From positions 1 through 64,000 of the forward strand of contig NZ_JAUSMX010000018.1 in assembly GCF_030646115.1 (NCBI RefSeq): a stretch of DNA of 64,000 nt, given 5' to 3'. This document shows positions 1 through 11,876 of this stretch, one piece after another. Position 1 is the stretch's first letter; each line of letters opens with the position of its first letter. The position numbers were made by a program, and so were the translations under genes. Source of the DNA: Fluviicoccus sp. Its GTDB lineage: Bacteria > Pseudomonadota > Gammaproteobacteria > Pseudomonadales > Moraxellaceae. Below the pieces are notes generated by a model, which saw only the letters and a list, made by a program, of their open reading frames with translations, was not told where the DNA came from and searched no databases.

Positions 1-103
1 TCTTTCGAACCACCGCCTCCAGACCCGAAAACAACACCCAACCTAAGGCAAGTTATTGTTTTTGCTTGGCTTATTTAGCCAGCAGCGCGTCAGCGTGGGG
101 CGC

Positions 104-131
104 ATTATAGGGCCTGTGAGCTCACTGTCAA
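104..131 (-). promoter_or_regulatory. strong sigma70 promoter, rrn P1-like, firing leftward off the window
   Basis: Minus strand reads TTGACA-16 bp-TATAAT followed by GCGCCCC, the GC-rich discriminator typical of rRNA promoters. Confidence 0.7.
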
Positions 132-185
132 AGGGTTTTCCTTGGATTCTTGCCGAACGCTCAGAATTCCATCCAATACGGGAAT

Positions 186-803
186 TCATGTTGCTTTTTT
201 GGTCCGCGTGGAGGTTACAACGCTCTTGACGACAGGCAGGCGCAGTATCAGAAGCGCTCCCAGAATCAAGGCATAAGGCCAGACTGCCCATATTCCCAGT
301 TTTTTGAGCCAGATGAAGTGGAGCATGCCCAGAACTGCGGTCACATATACAGCTTTGTGCAAATGCAGCCATTTTTTCCCCAAGCGCTTTTGCCAGCGTT
401 TGGTGGACGTTACCCCCAATGGAATCATCAGTAGCCAAGCTGAAAACCCTACGACAATATACGGCCTCTTGACCAACTCTTTGGAAAGTTGCGCCAAGTC
501 ACCGCCAAGCAGCAATATTGCGTATGCCGACAGGTGGAGACAGGCGTAGAACAAGGCATACAGCCCTAGCATTCTGCGGTAGGATATCCAGATGCTATGC
601 CCGGTGATTATCCGAAGCGGGGTCATAGCCAAGCACAGTAACAGTATGCGAAACGCCCATAAGCCAGTGTTATCGACCACCGCCTTGGCTGGGTCGGGTC
701 CCAAACGGTTCAACATGGCGTTTGCCATCATCAAGATTAGCGGCAGCAGCAGAATCAGAAAGACCGTGACTCTTTTGATTGCCGCTCTCCTTTGCGGTGA
801 CAT
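186..803 (-). CDS. msrQ: MsrQ, heme-binding membrane subunit of the MsrPQ methionine sulfoxide reductase
   Basis: Multi-TM ferric-reductase-like protein (GLWAFRILLLCLAMTPLR..., WLHLHKAVYV); directly follows msrP. Confidence 0.93.
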   Translation of the reverse strand: MSPQRRAAIKRVTVFLILLLPLILMMANAMLNRLGPDPAKAVVDNTGLWAFRILLLCLAMTPLRIITGHSIWISYRRMLGLYALFYACLHLSAYAILLLGGDLAQLSKELVKRPYIVVGFSAWLLMIPLGVTSTKRWQKRLGKKWLHLHKAVYVTAVLGMLHFIWLKKLGIWAVWPYALILGALLILRLPVVKSVVTSTRTKKAT

Positions 804-1807
804 TAGAAGTACTTCCTCAAATCCATGCCTGCATATAGGCTGCTGACTTCACGGGCGTAGCCATTGAAGGGCAGCGTCGGTTTCCAATTGGGATTGAACA
901 AAGAGGCTGGCAGCCGGCGTTCACGGGATTGCGACCAGCGGGGATGATCGACGGCCGGATTGACATTGGCGTAGAACCCGTATTCACCGGGCGCCATCGC
1001 CGCCCAGGTTGTTCGGGGCTGGGAGGCCACGAAGCGAATTCTGACTATTGACTTGATGCTCTTGAAACCGTATTTCCAGGGAACAATCAAGCGCAATGGC
1101 GCACCGTTTTGCGGAGGCAGGCTTCGGCCATAGACGCCAACCGCCATCAATGCCAAGGGGTGCATGGCTTCATCCAGGCGCAGCCCTTCGACGTAAGGCC
1201 AGTCCAGTGAACGACTTCGCTGGTTTGGAAACTGCTTCACGTCTTCCAGTGTCGTGAATTCGACATATTTGGCTTCTTTTTTGGGATCAAAGCGGCGTAA
1301 CAGATCCGCCAAAGAGAAACCCAGCCATGGCACTACCATGGACCACGCCTCGACGCATCGGAACCTGTAGATGCGATCTTCCAGGGTATGGGGCTTCAGA
1401 ATGTCTTCCAGCGTGTAATTGCCAGGTTTGTTGCACAGCCCTTCAATGCTGACCCGCCAAGGGTCCGGACGAAAATCCGTTGAACGTTCGGCAGGATCTT
1501 CCTTGTCGAGGCCGAATTCGTAGAAGTTGTTGTAGGTGGTGACGCTGTCATAGGGGGTCAGGACTTCACCCGTGCCATTCAATGCGGGCTTGCGGCTTGC
1601 AATCTTCTGTCTTAGCCAGACCGGGGCATTGAACCGTTCCGACTCCTGCACATAAGGGGCACTGCCAGCCTGAACCACGGATGGCATCAGTGAACCCATG
1701 CCAAGGTAACCCAGGCTCTTCAGCAGGGAGCGGCGCTCCATGAATACGGACTCAGGGGTAACTTCATCGGGGACAACGCGAGGGTTGCGCGGAAAATGGT
1801 TGGACAT
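803..1807 (-). CDS. msrP: MsrP, periplasmic molybdopterin-dependent protein-methionine-sulfoxide reductase
   Basis: Sulfite-oxidase-like fold motifs ([39 protein letters not shown]); start re-assigned to MSNHFPRNP inside the longer ORF. Confidence 0.93.
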   Translation of the reverse strand: MSNHFPRNPRVVPDEVTPESVFMERRSLLKSLGYLGMGSLMPSVVQAGSAPYVQESERFNAPVWLRQKIASRKPALNGTGEVLTPYDSVTTYNNFYEFGLDKEDPAERSTDFRPDPWRVSIEGLCNKPGNYTLEDILKPHTLEDRIYRFRCVEAWSMVVPWLGFSLADLLRRFDPKKEAKYVEFTTLEDVKQFPNQRSRSLDWPYVEGLRLDEAMHPLALMAVGVYGRSLPPQNGAPLRLIVPWKYGFKSIKSIVRIRFVASQPRTTWAAMAPGEYGFYANVNPAVDHPRWSQSRERRLPASLFNPNWKPTLPFNGYAREVSSLYAGMDLRKYF

Positions 1808-1841
1808 GGCGTTCTCCTTTCGCCCTGCCCAACCGGCACGG

Positions 1842-2639
1842 TCAGGAAGCGGGGCGCAGTTTGTTCCACAGCGCGGTAACCGGCGCTGATGCGGCATACA
1901 CGATTGAGACTGCCAGCAAGCCGATCGGCAGGTCGTTGGCAACAATGCCGATGACCAGCACCATCGGCAGCATGACGGCGAACGGCACCCGGCTCCGGTC
2001 CAGCTGCTTGAAACTGTAGTAGCGGAAGTTACTGACCATCAGGAACCCGGCCAGGACCGTCATGATGGCAGGCAGAATGGCGTAATCCCCATCCAGACCG
2101 GGAATATGATTGTCTACGGACGCCCACACCATGCTGGCAATTAACGCTGCCGACAACGGGCTGGCCAGCCCGATGAAGTAACGCTTGTCCACACTGCCGA
2201 TCTGCACATTGAAACGAGCAAGACGGAATGCCGCCGATGTCAGGTAAACAAAAGAACAAATCCAGCCAAACTTTCCGAGATGGCTCAGGCTCCAGCTATA
2301 CGCCAACAATGCCGGCGCAACACCAAACGAAACCAGATCGGACAATGAATCATATTGCTCCCCAAACGCACTTTGCGTATTGGTCATCCGTGCTACACGA
2401 CCATCCATGCCGTCAAAAACAGCTGCCATGAAGATAGCGATGGCTGCCGGTTCATAAAGGCCTTTCATGGCTGCGACGATTGCGTAGAATCCGGAAAAGA
2501 GAGCAGCCGTCGTAAACAGGTTCGGCAACAGGTAAATACCCTTGTTACGAACCTTTTGTCCGGCCCCGTCATCCTCTTCCTCTTCCACCTCGAAGGTGAT
2601 GCCTTCGTAATCATCCTGGTCATCAGTCGGTTTGTGCAT
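1842..2639 (-). CDS. pssA: CDP-diacylglycerol--serine O-phosphatidyltransferase
   Basis: CDP-alcohol phosphatidyltransferase motif [31 protein letters not shown]; start re-assigned to [10 protein letters not shown]. Confidence 0.92.
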   Translation of the reverse strand: MHKPTDDQDDYEGITFEVEEEEDDGAGQKVRNKGIYLLPNLFTTAALFSGFYAIVAAMKGLYEPAAIAIFMAAVFDGMDGRVARMTNTQSAFGEQYDSLSDLVSFGVAPALLAYSWSLSHLGKFGWICSFVYLTSAAFRLARFNVQIGSVDKRYFIGLASPLSAALIASMVWASVDNHIPGLDGDYAILPAIMTVLAGFLMVSNFRYYSFKQLDRSRVPFAVMLPMVLVIGIVANDLPIGLLAVSIVYAASAPVTALWNKLRPAS

Positions 2640-2742
2640 GTGCTTAGGCACCTGTTCCCTTAAAACCCCGATGATAATCACGCAACCGGCCAGACGCCAT
2701 GTCTTTGTTGATTTGATGCGCGACTTCGGGATTTGTTTCAGT

Positions 2743-2777
2743 GAAAAAAATGAAAAAGGGCGCAACCCGTGCGCCCT
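2743..2777 (-). terminator. Rho-independent terminator after ilvC
   Basis: Minus strand AGGGCGCA-CGGGT-TGCGCCCT followed by TTTTCATTTTTTT. Confidence 0.85.
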
Positions 2778-2799
2778 CTTCCCGAACAAGACTGACGGA

Positions 2800-3888
<1,089 letters not shown>

Positions 3889-3894
3889 TTAACG

Positions 3895-4386
3895 TTAAAT
3901 GCTCAAAACCTTTTCGCCACGGGCAATGCCCGAGACGCCACTGCGCACCACTTCCAGCACCGTGGTTTCAGACAATGCCTGGATGAAGGCATCCAGCTTG
4001 TCGGAGGTGCCAGCCAGTTGCAGGGTATAGGTGGTTGGGGTGACATCGACGATCTGGCCGCGGAAGATATCTGCAGTGCGCTTGATCTCGGCCCGAACAG
4101 CGCCGGTGGCCTTGACCTTGATCAGCATCAGCTCGCGCTCAATGTGCGCACCCTCGCTGAGGTCCACAACCTTGACCACTTCCACCAGCTTGTTGAGTTG
4201 TTTGGTGACCTGTTCGATCTTGTGCTCATCACCGTTGGTGGTGAGAGTCAGACGCGACAAGGTAGGGTCGTCTGTCGGGGCGACGGTCAGGGTTTCGATG
4301 TTGTAACCGCGTTGGGCGAACAGGCCGACCAGACGTGACAGCGCGCCTGGTTCGTTTTCCATCAGCACAGAAATAATACGACGCAT
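3895..4386 (-). CDS. ilvH: acetolactate synthase small subunit
   Basis: ACT-domain protein MRRIISVLMENEPGALSRLVGLFAQRGYNIETLTV. Confidence 0.97.
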   Translation of the reverse strand: MRRIISVLMENEPGALSRLVGLFAQRGYNIETLTVAPTDDPTLSRLTLTTNGDEHKIEQVTKQLNKLVEVVKVVDLSEGAHIERELMLIKVKATGAVRAEIKRTADIFRGQIVDVTPTTYTLQLAGTSDKLDAFIQALSETTVLEVVRSGVSGIARGEKVLSI

Positions 4387-4388
4387 GA

Positions 4389-6125
4389 TCAAGTACGCTC
4401 CGTTTTCGACAGCCACATATCACGCATGGAGTTCCCCTGGATCTGCATCGGGTACACATGCTCGAATTGGTCCACATAGACATCCATGAACACCAGACGA
4501 TCCTTCATCGCCATGGCTTCACGCATCTTGCTTTCCAGTTCGGCGGGGTCGGTAATTTTCATGCCGACATGGCCGTAGGCTTCCACCAGCTTGACGAAGT
4601 CCGGCAGCGATTCCATGTAGGACTGGGAATGACGACCTTCATATTGCATGTCCTGCCACTGTTTCACCATGCCGAGGGCGCGGTTGTTCAGGTTCAGGAT
4701 CTTGACCGGCAGCCCGTATTGCAGGCAGGTCGACAACTCCTGGATGTTCATCTGGATGGAGGCTTCACCGGTGACACAAACCACGGTCTGTTCAGGGAAG
4801 GCCATCAGGCAGCCCATGGCGGCCGGCAGGCCGAAACCCATGGTGCCCAGGCCGCCGGAATTGATCCACTGACGCGGGCGATCGTACTTGTAGTACAGGG
4901 CCGCAAACATCTGGTGCTGGCCAACATCGGAGGTGATGATGGCCTGGCCCTCAGTCACCTTGTACAGCATCTCGATGACTTGTTGCGGCTTCATTTCATC
5001 GCCTGGCTTGGCGGCTTCATAACGAAGGCCGTGATGCCCACGCCATTGATTGATTTGCTGCCACCATTGGGCCAACACGTCAGGGTTGGGCTTATTGACG
5101 CCCAACTGCTTCAGTTGTGACAGCATCTCGGTGAGAATCGGTTCAACCGCGCCCACGATGGGGATATGCGCCGTGATCGTCTTGGAGATGGCGGCCGGAT
5201 CAATGTCGATATGGATGACCTTGGCGCCGGTGCAGAACTTCTTGGTGTTGTTGGTGACACGGTCGTCGAAACGGGCGCCGATAGCCAGGATCAGGTCGGA
5301 ATGGTGCATGGCCATATTGGCTTCGTAAGTGCCATGCATGCCCAACATACCCACAAACTGCGGATCGGAACCAGGGAAGCCGCCCAAACCCATCAGGGTA
5401 TTGGTCACCGGATAATTGAGCAGGTGCGCCAGTTCGGTCAGCAACGCCGAAGCATTCCCCTGAACCACACCGCCGCCAGCATAAATGACGGGGCGCTTGG
5501 CTTGCACCAATTCATCAATTGCCTTGCGGATTTGACCGGCATGGCCGCGTCCCGGCGGATTGTACGAGCGCATCTTGACCTTATCGGGGTACTCGTACGG
5601 GAATTTTTCGTTGGGGTTGGTGCAGTCCTTCGGAATGTCGATGACCACCGGGCCCGGACGGCCAGAAGCGGCAATATAGAACGCCTTCTTGACCATGCCG
5701 GGAATATCGCTGGCCTTGCGGACCTGGAAGCTGTGCTTCACGATGGGACGGGAAATGCCCATCATGTCCGTTTCCTGGAATGCGTCTTCACCGATGAGAT
5801 GCGATGGCACCTGACCGGAGATGACAACCATGGGAATGGAGTCCATGTAGGCTGTCGCGATGGCCGTGACGGTATTGGTTGCCCCGGGGCCGGACGTCAC
5901 CAGCACCACGCCGGTCTTGCCGGTGGAGCGGGAATAGGCATCGGCCATGTGCCCGGCCGCCTGTTCGTGACGGACCAGAATGTGCTTGACCTTGTCTTGC
6001 TGGAAGACAGCGTCATAAATATGGAGCACCGTGCCGCCGGGGTAGCCGAAGACGAATTCCACACCCTCGTCGGCGAGGGCGCGGATGAGCATTTCACCAC
6101 CAGATAAAAGTTCCACGAGTATCAC
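4389..6125 (-). CDS. ilvB: acetolactate synthase large subunit (GTG start)
   Basis: ThDP enzyme; [37 protein letters not shown], downstream of which lie ilvH and ilvC. Confidence 0.97.
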   Translation of the reverse strand: MILVELLSGGEMLIRALADEGVEFVFGYPGGTVLHIYDAVFQQDKVKHILVRHEQAAGHMADAYSRSTGKTGVVLVTSGPGATNTVTAIATAYMDSIPMVVISGQVPSHLIGEDAFQETDMMGISRPIVKHSFQVRKASDIPGMVKKAFYIAASGRPGPVVIDIPKDCTNPNEKFPYEYPDKVKMRSYNPPGRGHAGQIRKAIDELVQAKRPVIYAGGGVVQGNASALLTELAHLLNYPVTNTLMGLGGFPGSDPQFVGMLGMHGTYEANMAMHHSDLILAIGARFDDRVTNNTKKFCTGAKVIHIDIDPAAISKTITAHIPIVGAVEPILTEMLSQLKQLGVNKPNPDVLAQWWQQINQWRGHHGLRYEAAKPGDEMKPQQVIEMLYKVTEGQAIITSDVGQHQMFAALYYKYDRPRQWINSGGLGTMGFGLPAAMGCLMAFPEQTVVCVTGEASIQMNIQELSTCLQYGLPVKILNLNNRALGMVKQWQDMQYEGRHSQSYMESLPDFVKLVEAYGHVGMKITDPAELESKMREAMAMKDRLVFMDVYVDQFEHVYPMQIQGNSMRDMWLSKTERT

Positions 6126-6513
6126 CCTTGCAGATGGCAGCCTGGCTGCCTGTCGAATGGATCAGAGGGGGTCCGCCTGACTCGTTGCCGGCACCGGTTG
6201 GGTGCGCTGCGACCTCGGGCCGGGTAGGCCTCCTGGTTTCTGACAAGTCGTTTCTTCCGGACTGCGTTCAGCAGGGCCGGACCGGCTTCACCGTGATTGC
6301 GCGGCGCAAGAGGGTGACTTGCGGCACAGCAACCCTTCCACTAAAAAGGGTAACATTTTTTAGACTTCAGCCCCGTCTGTCAAGTCATCGCCGCTATTTT
6401 TTGGAGCCGGGACGCGGAATACATTTTCTTACACAGCCGATGCCTTATCAATTCGCCCCAAAACAGCTATATTCAGCAACAAATAGCAGTCTTTAATATG
6501 GCGGGAGCCATTC

Positions 6514-6987
6514 ATGATGATCAAGCAACTGATAACAATAAGCTTTTTTGCCTGCGTCGCGTTGGGGGTCCAGGCCGAGCAGGACTTCTACAAATGGGTG
6601 GATGAAAAAGGTGTCACCCATTACTCGCAGAGCCCTCCAGAAGGCATGAACAAGGACAGCCGCGTTGAAACCGTCAATGTGCGAACCCGGATTCCGGTGG
6701 ACACGGAGAAAGCCTTGGCTGATCTCGAAAAAAAACGGGGTGAGTCTAATAAAGGCCGGGAAGAAGCTGCAGCCAAGGAGAATGGTAAAAAGAACGCCGA
6801 TCAGCTTGACGCTAAAACCCGCGAACTGAACAAGGAAAACTGCGTGCAGTGGCAAAAGGATCTGGAGACCCTGCAAAGAGCCAACATCCGTGAGGATGAC
6901 GGCAAGGGCAACATCAAGGTCATGACAGAAGAAGACAAGAAGAAACGCCTTGAACAAACCCGCAAGAACATCAAGGATTTCTGCTGA
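6514..6987 (+). CDS. DUF4124 domain-containing secreted protein
   Basis: Signal peptide then EQDFYKWVDEKGVTHYSQSPPEG, a typical DUF4124 N-terminus. Confidence 0.85.
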   Translation: MMIKQLITISFFACVALGVQAEQDFYKWVDEKGVTHYSQSPPEGMNKDSRVETVNVRTRIPVDTEKALADLEKKRGESNKGREEAAAKENGKKNADQLDAKTRELNKENCVQWQKDLETLQRANIREDDGKGNIKVMTEEDKKKRLEQTRKNIKDFC

Positions 6988-7004
6988 TTGTCTGTGGGCG
7001 CTCC

Positions 7005-8417
7005 TCAGGGCGCGCCCTCTTCACCATCGTCGATAATCGAGCGATCCGGAAACAAACCCTTCTCCAGCACCGGCAACACCTTCTCCATCTGCACGCCCAG
7101 ACTGACCTGGGGGTCTGAAGGCTGAAAGCCCTCTTCCTTTTCCCTCACGGCTATACTACGGCCTGCGGACTTGACCGCATCCAGCAAGGAGTTTTCCTGA
7201 CGCAGGGACTCATCAAAAAATGCCCGGCCGAAATAGGTAAAATCCGCATCATCGGAACAGCCGAAAGAGGCTTTGTCAGCCGCCGCCGCAGTAATGACCA
7301 GCGAGTCCGGCGACTTCAGGGCGGGAATGAACATGCCGGAATAGCAGGAGGAAAGCACGATGACCCGCCAATGAATGCCAGCCTTGTCGAGCGCGGACCT
7401 GAGCCACTCCGGTGTCACGCTTTCAAGTTGCAGCGGTTGGTGGCTAAGCTCGAACAATCCCTCTGGCGTACCGTGTGAAGTCATGAACAGGAACAGCACA
7501 TCTTCATCACGATTCATGCGCTGCCCCAGGGTTTCCAGGGCTCGGGTGATGCTGGTGCGCGTGGCAATCGGCTGCGTCAACGCCGTGTCATCGTCATTGA
7601 TCAGCACCAGTGAGTGCCCTTCAGTGTCAAAACGGGTGTCAAACAGGCTTTGCACCGACTCGGTTTCACGGCGAAAGACACTTTGGTATGCCGCCCCGCC
7701 TACCCCCAGGAAATACCAGTCCACTTGGCCCGGCGTTCCCGGCTCCACGCGAGCCAGCGCCCGACTAAGCAATAACGGCTGTAGATATACCGCTGCTTCT
7801 TCGGTGATGCGAGGTGGTGCGACCTCGCCAATTTCGGTCTGGGCGAACCACAGCCGTTGGTCGGCGAATAGATAGGTCCAACCGTAGAGGAAAACCAGAA
7901 CGCCACTCATGACCGCGCCTCGTAACCACCATCCCCACGCCAGTTGCCGGCCGAAGACCAGGATGACCGCTACCGTCGGCCAAGCGAAAAGCACCAGATA
8001 AATATTGGGGATGGCGTCGCCGAGCCATAGCGGCAGCAATGAGTTCTGCCCCGCCCACTGTATGGCCGACTGAAAAAGCCCGACCAGGATATCCGCGACC
8101 AACCAGAGAATGACCGGCCCCAGCACCAGACGCCAGACGCCGTAGCGCTGGGCGAGGAAAAGCCCGAAAATCACCCAGAAAAAGGGCGGCAGCAGGAAAA
8201 CCGCAAAACCGACCGGGTCCGGTGATCCGGGAAAACCTTCGCTGATCAAATCAAAAACCAGGCTGGTGAGCAGGCTGCCGGTGAGAAAAAACAGGAACTG
8301 GGCCGGTGAGGGATGCAGATGGACAAACGCACGGCGCAAACCCGCCAGCATCAGCAACGCAGCTAAGAGATTATCCGCCAGGGAGCGCAGGAAAAGGCCG
8401 ATTGGCCGCTGTGACAT
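7005..8417 (-). CDS. membrane-anchored C13 (legumain-like, caspase-fold) family peptidase
   Basis: N-terminal TM segments; C-terminal LFLFMTSHGTPEG and VIVLSSCYSGMFIPAL supply the His and Cys of a clan CD dyad. Confidence 0.8.
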   Translation of the reverse strand: MSQRPIGLFLRSLADNLLAALLMLAGLRRAFVHLHPSPAQFLFFLTGSLLTSLVFDLISEGFPGSPDPVGFAVFLLPPFFWVIFGLFLAQRYGVWRLVLGPVILWLVADILVGLFQSAIQWAGQNSLLPLWLGDAIPNIYLVLFAWPTVAVILVFGRQLAWGWWLRGAVMSGVLVFLYGWTYLFADQRLWFAQTEIGEVAPPRITEEAAVYLQPLLLSRALARVEPGTPGQVDWYFLGVGGAAYQSVFRRETESVQSLFDTRFDTEGHSLVLINDDDTALTQPIATRTSITRALETLGQRMNRDEDVLFLFMTSHGTPEGLFELSHQPLQLESVTPEWLRSALDKAGIHWRVIVLSSCYSGMFIPALKSPDSLVITAAAADKASFGCSDDADFTYFGRAFFDESLRQENSLLDAVKSAGRSIAVREKEEGFQPSDPQVSLGVQMEKVLPVLEKGLFPDRSIIDDGEEGAP

Positions 8418-8486
8418 GACAGGTATATCCTTTTGATTCCGGGCGGATCATAGCAAGAGAAACCGCTCCGGCAACAGTCCCTTTCT

Positions 8487-9167
8487 TTAGCCAATGAGAG
8501 GAGAAATATCCAGGTGCGCCGCCATGATCTCCGGATCGGTTTCAAGCTGGTAAGGAATGAAGCCCAGGCAGGGTCCGGGCAACATGGCGCGCAGGGTGGC
8601 CAGATTGTCCTCCACCGCCTGCATCTCCGGATCGGTCTGGTTGGCCACCCAGCCGGCCAGTCGCAAACCGTCCTTGATAATGGCCTCGGCCGTCAGCACG
8701 GCATGATTCAGGCAGCCGAGCCTCATACCGACCACCAGCACCACCGGCATTTTCAGATCCTTAGGCAAGCCTGATAACAATTCGCGGTCACTGAGCGGAA
8801 CCCGCCAGCCCCCTGCCCCCTCCACTAATGTCAAATCGGCACGATGCATGAGGCCGGATCGGACATGTCCGGTAAGCTGGAAGATGGTAAGCCGGCGGCC
8901 GGCGGCGCGGGCGGCCAGATGCGGCGACAAGGGTTCAGCCAGCGCCACCGGATTGACCTCCGGGTAGCTGAGCTTGATGGTGCTCACTGCTTGAAGCTGA
9001 AGGGCATCACTGTTCCGCAGCCCTTCCGGTGTTGGTTCGCAACCGGCGGCAACTGGTTTCAGGCCCAAGGTGCTTCGCCCCTGTTGCCGGGCCTTGGCAA
9101 GCAAGGCGCATGCTACCGTAGTCTTTCCGATGCCGGTGTCGGTGCCGGTGAGAAAATAGGCCTTCAT
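8487..9167 (-). CDS. bioD: dethiobiotin synthetase
   Basis: MKAYFLTGTDTGIGKTTVACALL; end of the bioBFHCD order. Confidence 0.96.
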   Translation of the reverse strand: MKAYFLTGTDTGIGKTTVACALLAKARQQGRSTLGLKPVAAGCEPTPEGLRNSDALQLQAVSTIKLSYPEVNPVALAEPLSPHLAARAAGRRLTIFQLTGHVRSGLMHRADLTLVEGAGGWRVPLSDRELLSGLPKDLKMPVVLVVGMRLGCLNHAVLTAEAIIKDGLRLAGWVANQTDPEMQAVEDNLATLRAMLPGPCLGFIPYQLETDPEIMAAHLDISPLIG

Positions 9168-9940
9168 GGTTTATACCCTTGGATTTGCAATACATCATAA
9201 CGCAACGGCAGTCCTTCAACGGTGCGGAACGGCTCCATCGCCGCCTCCAGCGCCTGCAATTTACCCTTCCCCCACAGGCCGGAGCGACGGGGTTCGTGGG
9301 TTTCGCTGGCGCCAATGCTTTTCAGGGCGCGCAACATGTCACGGACAGTCGGGTAATACTGGTACATCGGCATGACTTCCCATTTAAGGAGCACCAGTCC
9401 TTGCCGCTGACATGCAATGCCCCAGGACTCGGCGGACAGGAAGCGGTTGATCGGGGGGGTGTCCTCAACATCAAGCCATGCCTGCCGCAACTCGCGCAGG
9501 GAGCCGTCCACCGGCATGGCCAGCCGGAACGTCCCGGCGGGGTGCAGTACACGGCTCAACTCACCCGCGAACGGCTCCGGTGAATGCAGCCATTGCAGGG
9601 CGAAATTACTCACGATGTGATGGACACTGCCTGTCGCAACCGGCAAGGAATATGCATCGGCCTGGATACGCCGGATGTTGGACTGCTGTAAAGGCGCAGA
9701 CATCAGCATGGCGTGGGAGATATCCAACGCCACGACCTCCGCTGTTAACGAAGCAATCCGCTCCGTCATCCAGCCGGTGCCGCAGCCGATATCCAGCGTC
9801 CGTCCATCGAACACGGCTCCCGCCAGCAACCGCTCCGCCGAGCGGCGCTGCGCCAGGGCTTCACGATCGTAGTCGGCAGCAGCGGCTCCGAAACGCCGGG
9901 CAATGCGCATCCGGTCGGGAATATCGGCGTGTGCGTTCAT
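9164..9940 (-). CDS. bioC: malonyl-ACP O-methyltransferase
   Basis: SAM-methyltransferase LDIGCGTGWMTE; context in the biotin cluster. Confidence 0.93.
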   Translation of the reverse strand: MNAHADIPDRMRIARRFGAAAADYDREALAQRRSAERLLAGAVFDGRTLDIGCGTGWMTERIASLTAEVVALDISHAMLMSAPLQQSNIRRIQADAYSLPVATGSVHHIVSNFALQWLHSPEPFAGELSRVLHPAGTFRLAMPVDGSLRELRQAWLDVEDTPPINRFLSAESWGIACQRQGLVLLKWEVMPMYQYYPTVRDMLRALKSIGASETHEPRRSGLWGKGKLQALEAAMEPFRTVEGLPLRYDVLQIQGYKP

Positions 9941-10659
9941 GAGGTCTGGCCTGCGGCCCGGCTGCAAATCCATTGTTTGAATCGCTCCGGCTCAGAAAGA
10001 AAAGGGAGATGGGCTGAAGCCTCGAACACGGTGTTATCCGGACAGATTGCAGGGCCTGCGGCTATAGGGATCAACAAGTCCTCAGCCCCGCCCAGCCAGG
10101 CCACGGGACATGCCAACGACTCCAACATGGTGCGAACGTCCTCATGTTCAAGCCAGCCCAACTGGATATCCAGCCAGTCGGCTGCGGCGGGTAATTTCTC
10201 TCCGCACATCGCCAGCAATTGTCGGCGGTCGGCCTTGGCCGTTGCAGCGCCCAGACATTGCAGAGACAGGAACCGCTGCCAGGCCTGAGACGGGGCATGC
10301 GCAAAATCTTGCCGGAAGGACTGAAAATCCGCTTCCGGCATGGCGGTTCTGTAATCCGGCTGGCGGACAAAACAGGCATTCGCCGCCACCAGCAACAAAC
10401 GGCTGACCCGGTCAGGGTATGCCTCCGCCAACCGTGCCGCCACCATACCGCCCAGCGACCACCCCAGCCAGACCGCCTTTTCAGGAATTCGGGATTCCAG
10501 CCCGCGTATGTACTCTTCCAGGGAACTGCAGCCCGGGGGCTGGCTCAACAAATCAAGGTTAATAACCCTGAACCGGGTTTGCAGGGCTGCCGCGACCGGC
10601 GTCCAGACCGTAGCGGGAACACCCCAGCCCGCCAGCAACACCAGCACAGGAAGACTCAA
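9937..10659 (-). CDS. bioH: pimeloyl-ACP methyl ester carboxylesterase
   Basis: alpha/beta hydrolase with nucleophile elbow GWSLGG; between bioF and bioC. Confidence 0.92.
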   Translation of the reverse strand: MSLPVLVLLAGWGVPATVWTPVAAALQTRFRVINLDLLSQPPGCSSLEEYIRGLESRIPEKAVWLGWSLGGMVAARLAEAYPDRVSRLLLVAANACFVRQPDYRTAMPEADFQSFRQDFAHAPSQAWQRFLSLQCLGAATAKADRRQLLAMCGEKLPAAADWLDIQLGWLEHEDVRTMLESLACPVAWLGGAEDLLIPIAAGPAICPDNTVFEASAHLPFLSEPERFKQWICSRAAGQTS

Positions 10660-11843
10660 GTTTGTCGCTCCCGTAAATCCGCCAGCGCATCAAGCAGGGC
10701 ATCAACATCGGCTTCGCTATGCCCGGCTGTCAGCGTAATGCGCAACCGCGATTGCCCAACCGGAACGGTCGGCGGACGGATGGCCGTGACCCAGAAGCCC
10801 CGTTCCTCCAATGCCCGGCTCAAAGCCAGCGCCTTCATTTCCTCCCCCAACAGCAAAGGCTGGATAGCGGTTTCGCTGGGCATCAATACCCAGCCTTGAT
10901 CATTGGCGGCGGTGCGGAAGCGGCGGATCAGCGCTTGCAGGTGTTCACGTCGCCAGGATTCGGCCTGAACCAGGCGCAGACTTTGACGTGTCGCGGCGGC
11001 GAGCGCAGGCGGCATTGCAGTCGTGTAGATATAAGGCCTGGCGAAATTGGTCAGGAAATCCACCAACTCCCGGCTACCCGCGACAAAGGCCCCGAAGGTT
11101 CCGACTGCCTTGCCAAGCGTGGCCATGTAGACCGGAATATCATCAGTCGGACAGCCGAAATGAGCGGGTGTACCCTCTCCCCTCGGACCCAGCACGCCGA
11201 AGCCATGAGCGTCATCCACCATCAGCGCAGCATCGTGATCCCGGCACAGGCCGGACAGGCCCGCCAAGGGCGCCAGATCGCCGTCCATGCTGAACACCGA
11301 ATCGGTGACCACCAGCTTTGCCGAAGCCGCCGATGCCGCCAGCAAAGAGCGCAGATGCCTTTCGTCGTTGTGCCGGTAACGCTGAAAACGGGCCTCACTA
11401 GCCAAACCGCCATCCAGCAGCGAAGCATGATTGAGCCGATCTTCAAAAACGGCATCGCCCCGCCCGGCAAGCGCCTGTATCGTGCCAAGATTGGCCATGT
11501 AACCCGTAGAAAACAGGATGGCAGCTTCGCGGCCGGTAAACGCCGCCAGCTCCTCTTCCAGCGCCTGATGCTCTCGGGTGTGACCGCAAACCAGATGCGC
11601 TGCGCCGCTGCCGACGCCATAATGGGAAGCGGCCGCCACCAAAGCGGCGGTCACCTGGGGATGGGCGGCCAGTCCGAGGTAGTCATTGCTGGAAAAATTA
11701 CGGTAACGGCGACCGTCACGTTCCAGCCAGGTTCCCTGGGCGGAGTCGTGGGTTTTGCACTGGCGCAGCCGCTGTTGCAGCTGCCTTTCCGCCAGCTTTT
11801 CGCCCAGACGGAAGGCTTGCAATGACATGGCAGGCTCCTGCAC
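10656..11843 (-). CDS. bioF: 8-amino-7-oxononanoate synthase
   Basis: PLP enzyme: NDYLGLAAHPQV, DDAHGFGVLGPRGEG, TLGKAVGTFGAFVAGS. Confidence 0.96.
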   Translation of the reverse strand: MQEPAMSLQAFRLGEKLAERQLQQRLRQCKTHDSAQGTWLERDGRRYRNFSSNDYLGLAAHPQVTAALVAAASHYGVGSGAAHLVCGHTREHQALEEELAAFTGREAAILFSTGYMANLGTIQALAGRGDAVFEDRLNHASLLDGGLASEARFQRYRHNDERHLRSLLAASAASAKLVVTDSVFSMDGDLAPLAGLSGLCRDHDAALMVDDAHGFGVLGPRGEGTPAHFGCPTDDIPVYMATLGKAVGTFGAFVAGSRELVDFLTNFARPYIYTTAMPPALAAATRQSLRLVQAESWRREHLQALIRRFRTAANDQGWVLMPSETAIQPLLLGEEMKALALSRALEERGFWVTAIRPPTVPVGQSRLRITLTAGHSEADVDALLDALADLRERQT

Positions 11844-11876
11844 TGCCCGCTGATGTAGCGGGCACTGCGACGACCG

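Noticed and set aside
5166-6107. 313-aa plus-strand ORF
   Set aside because: Antisense to ilvB; low-complexity His/Gly/Arg-rich composition typical of shadow ORFs.
10719-11825. 368-aa plus-strand ORF
   Set aside because: Antisense to bioF.
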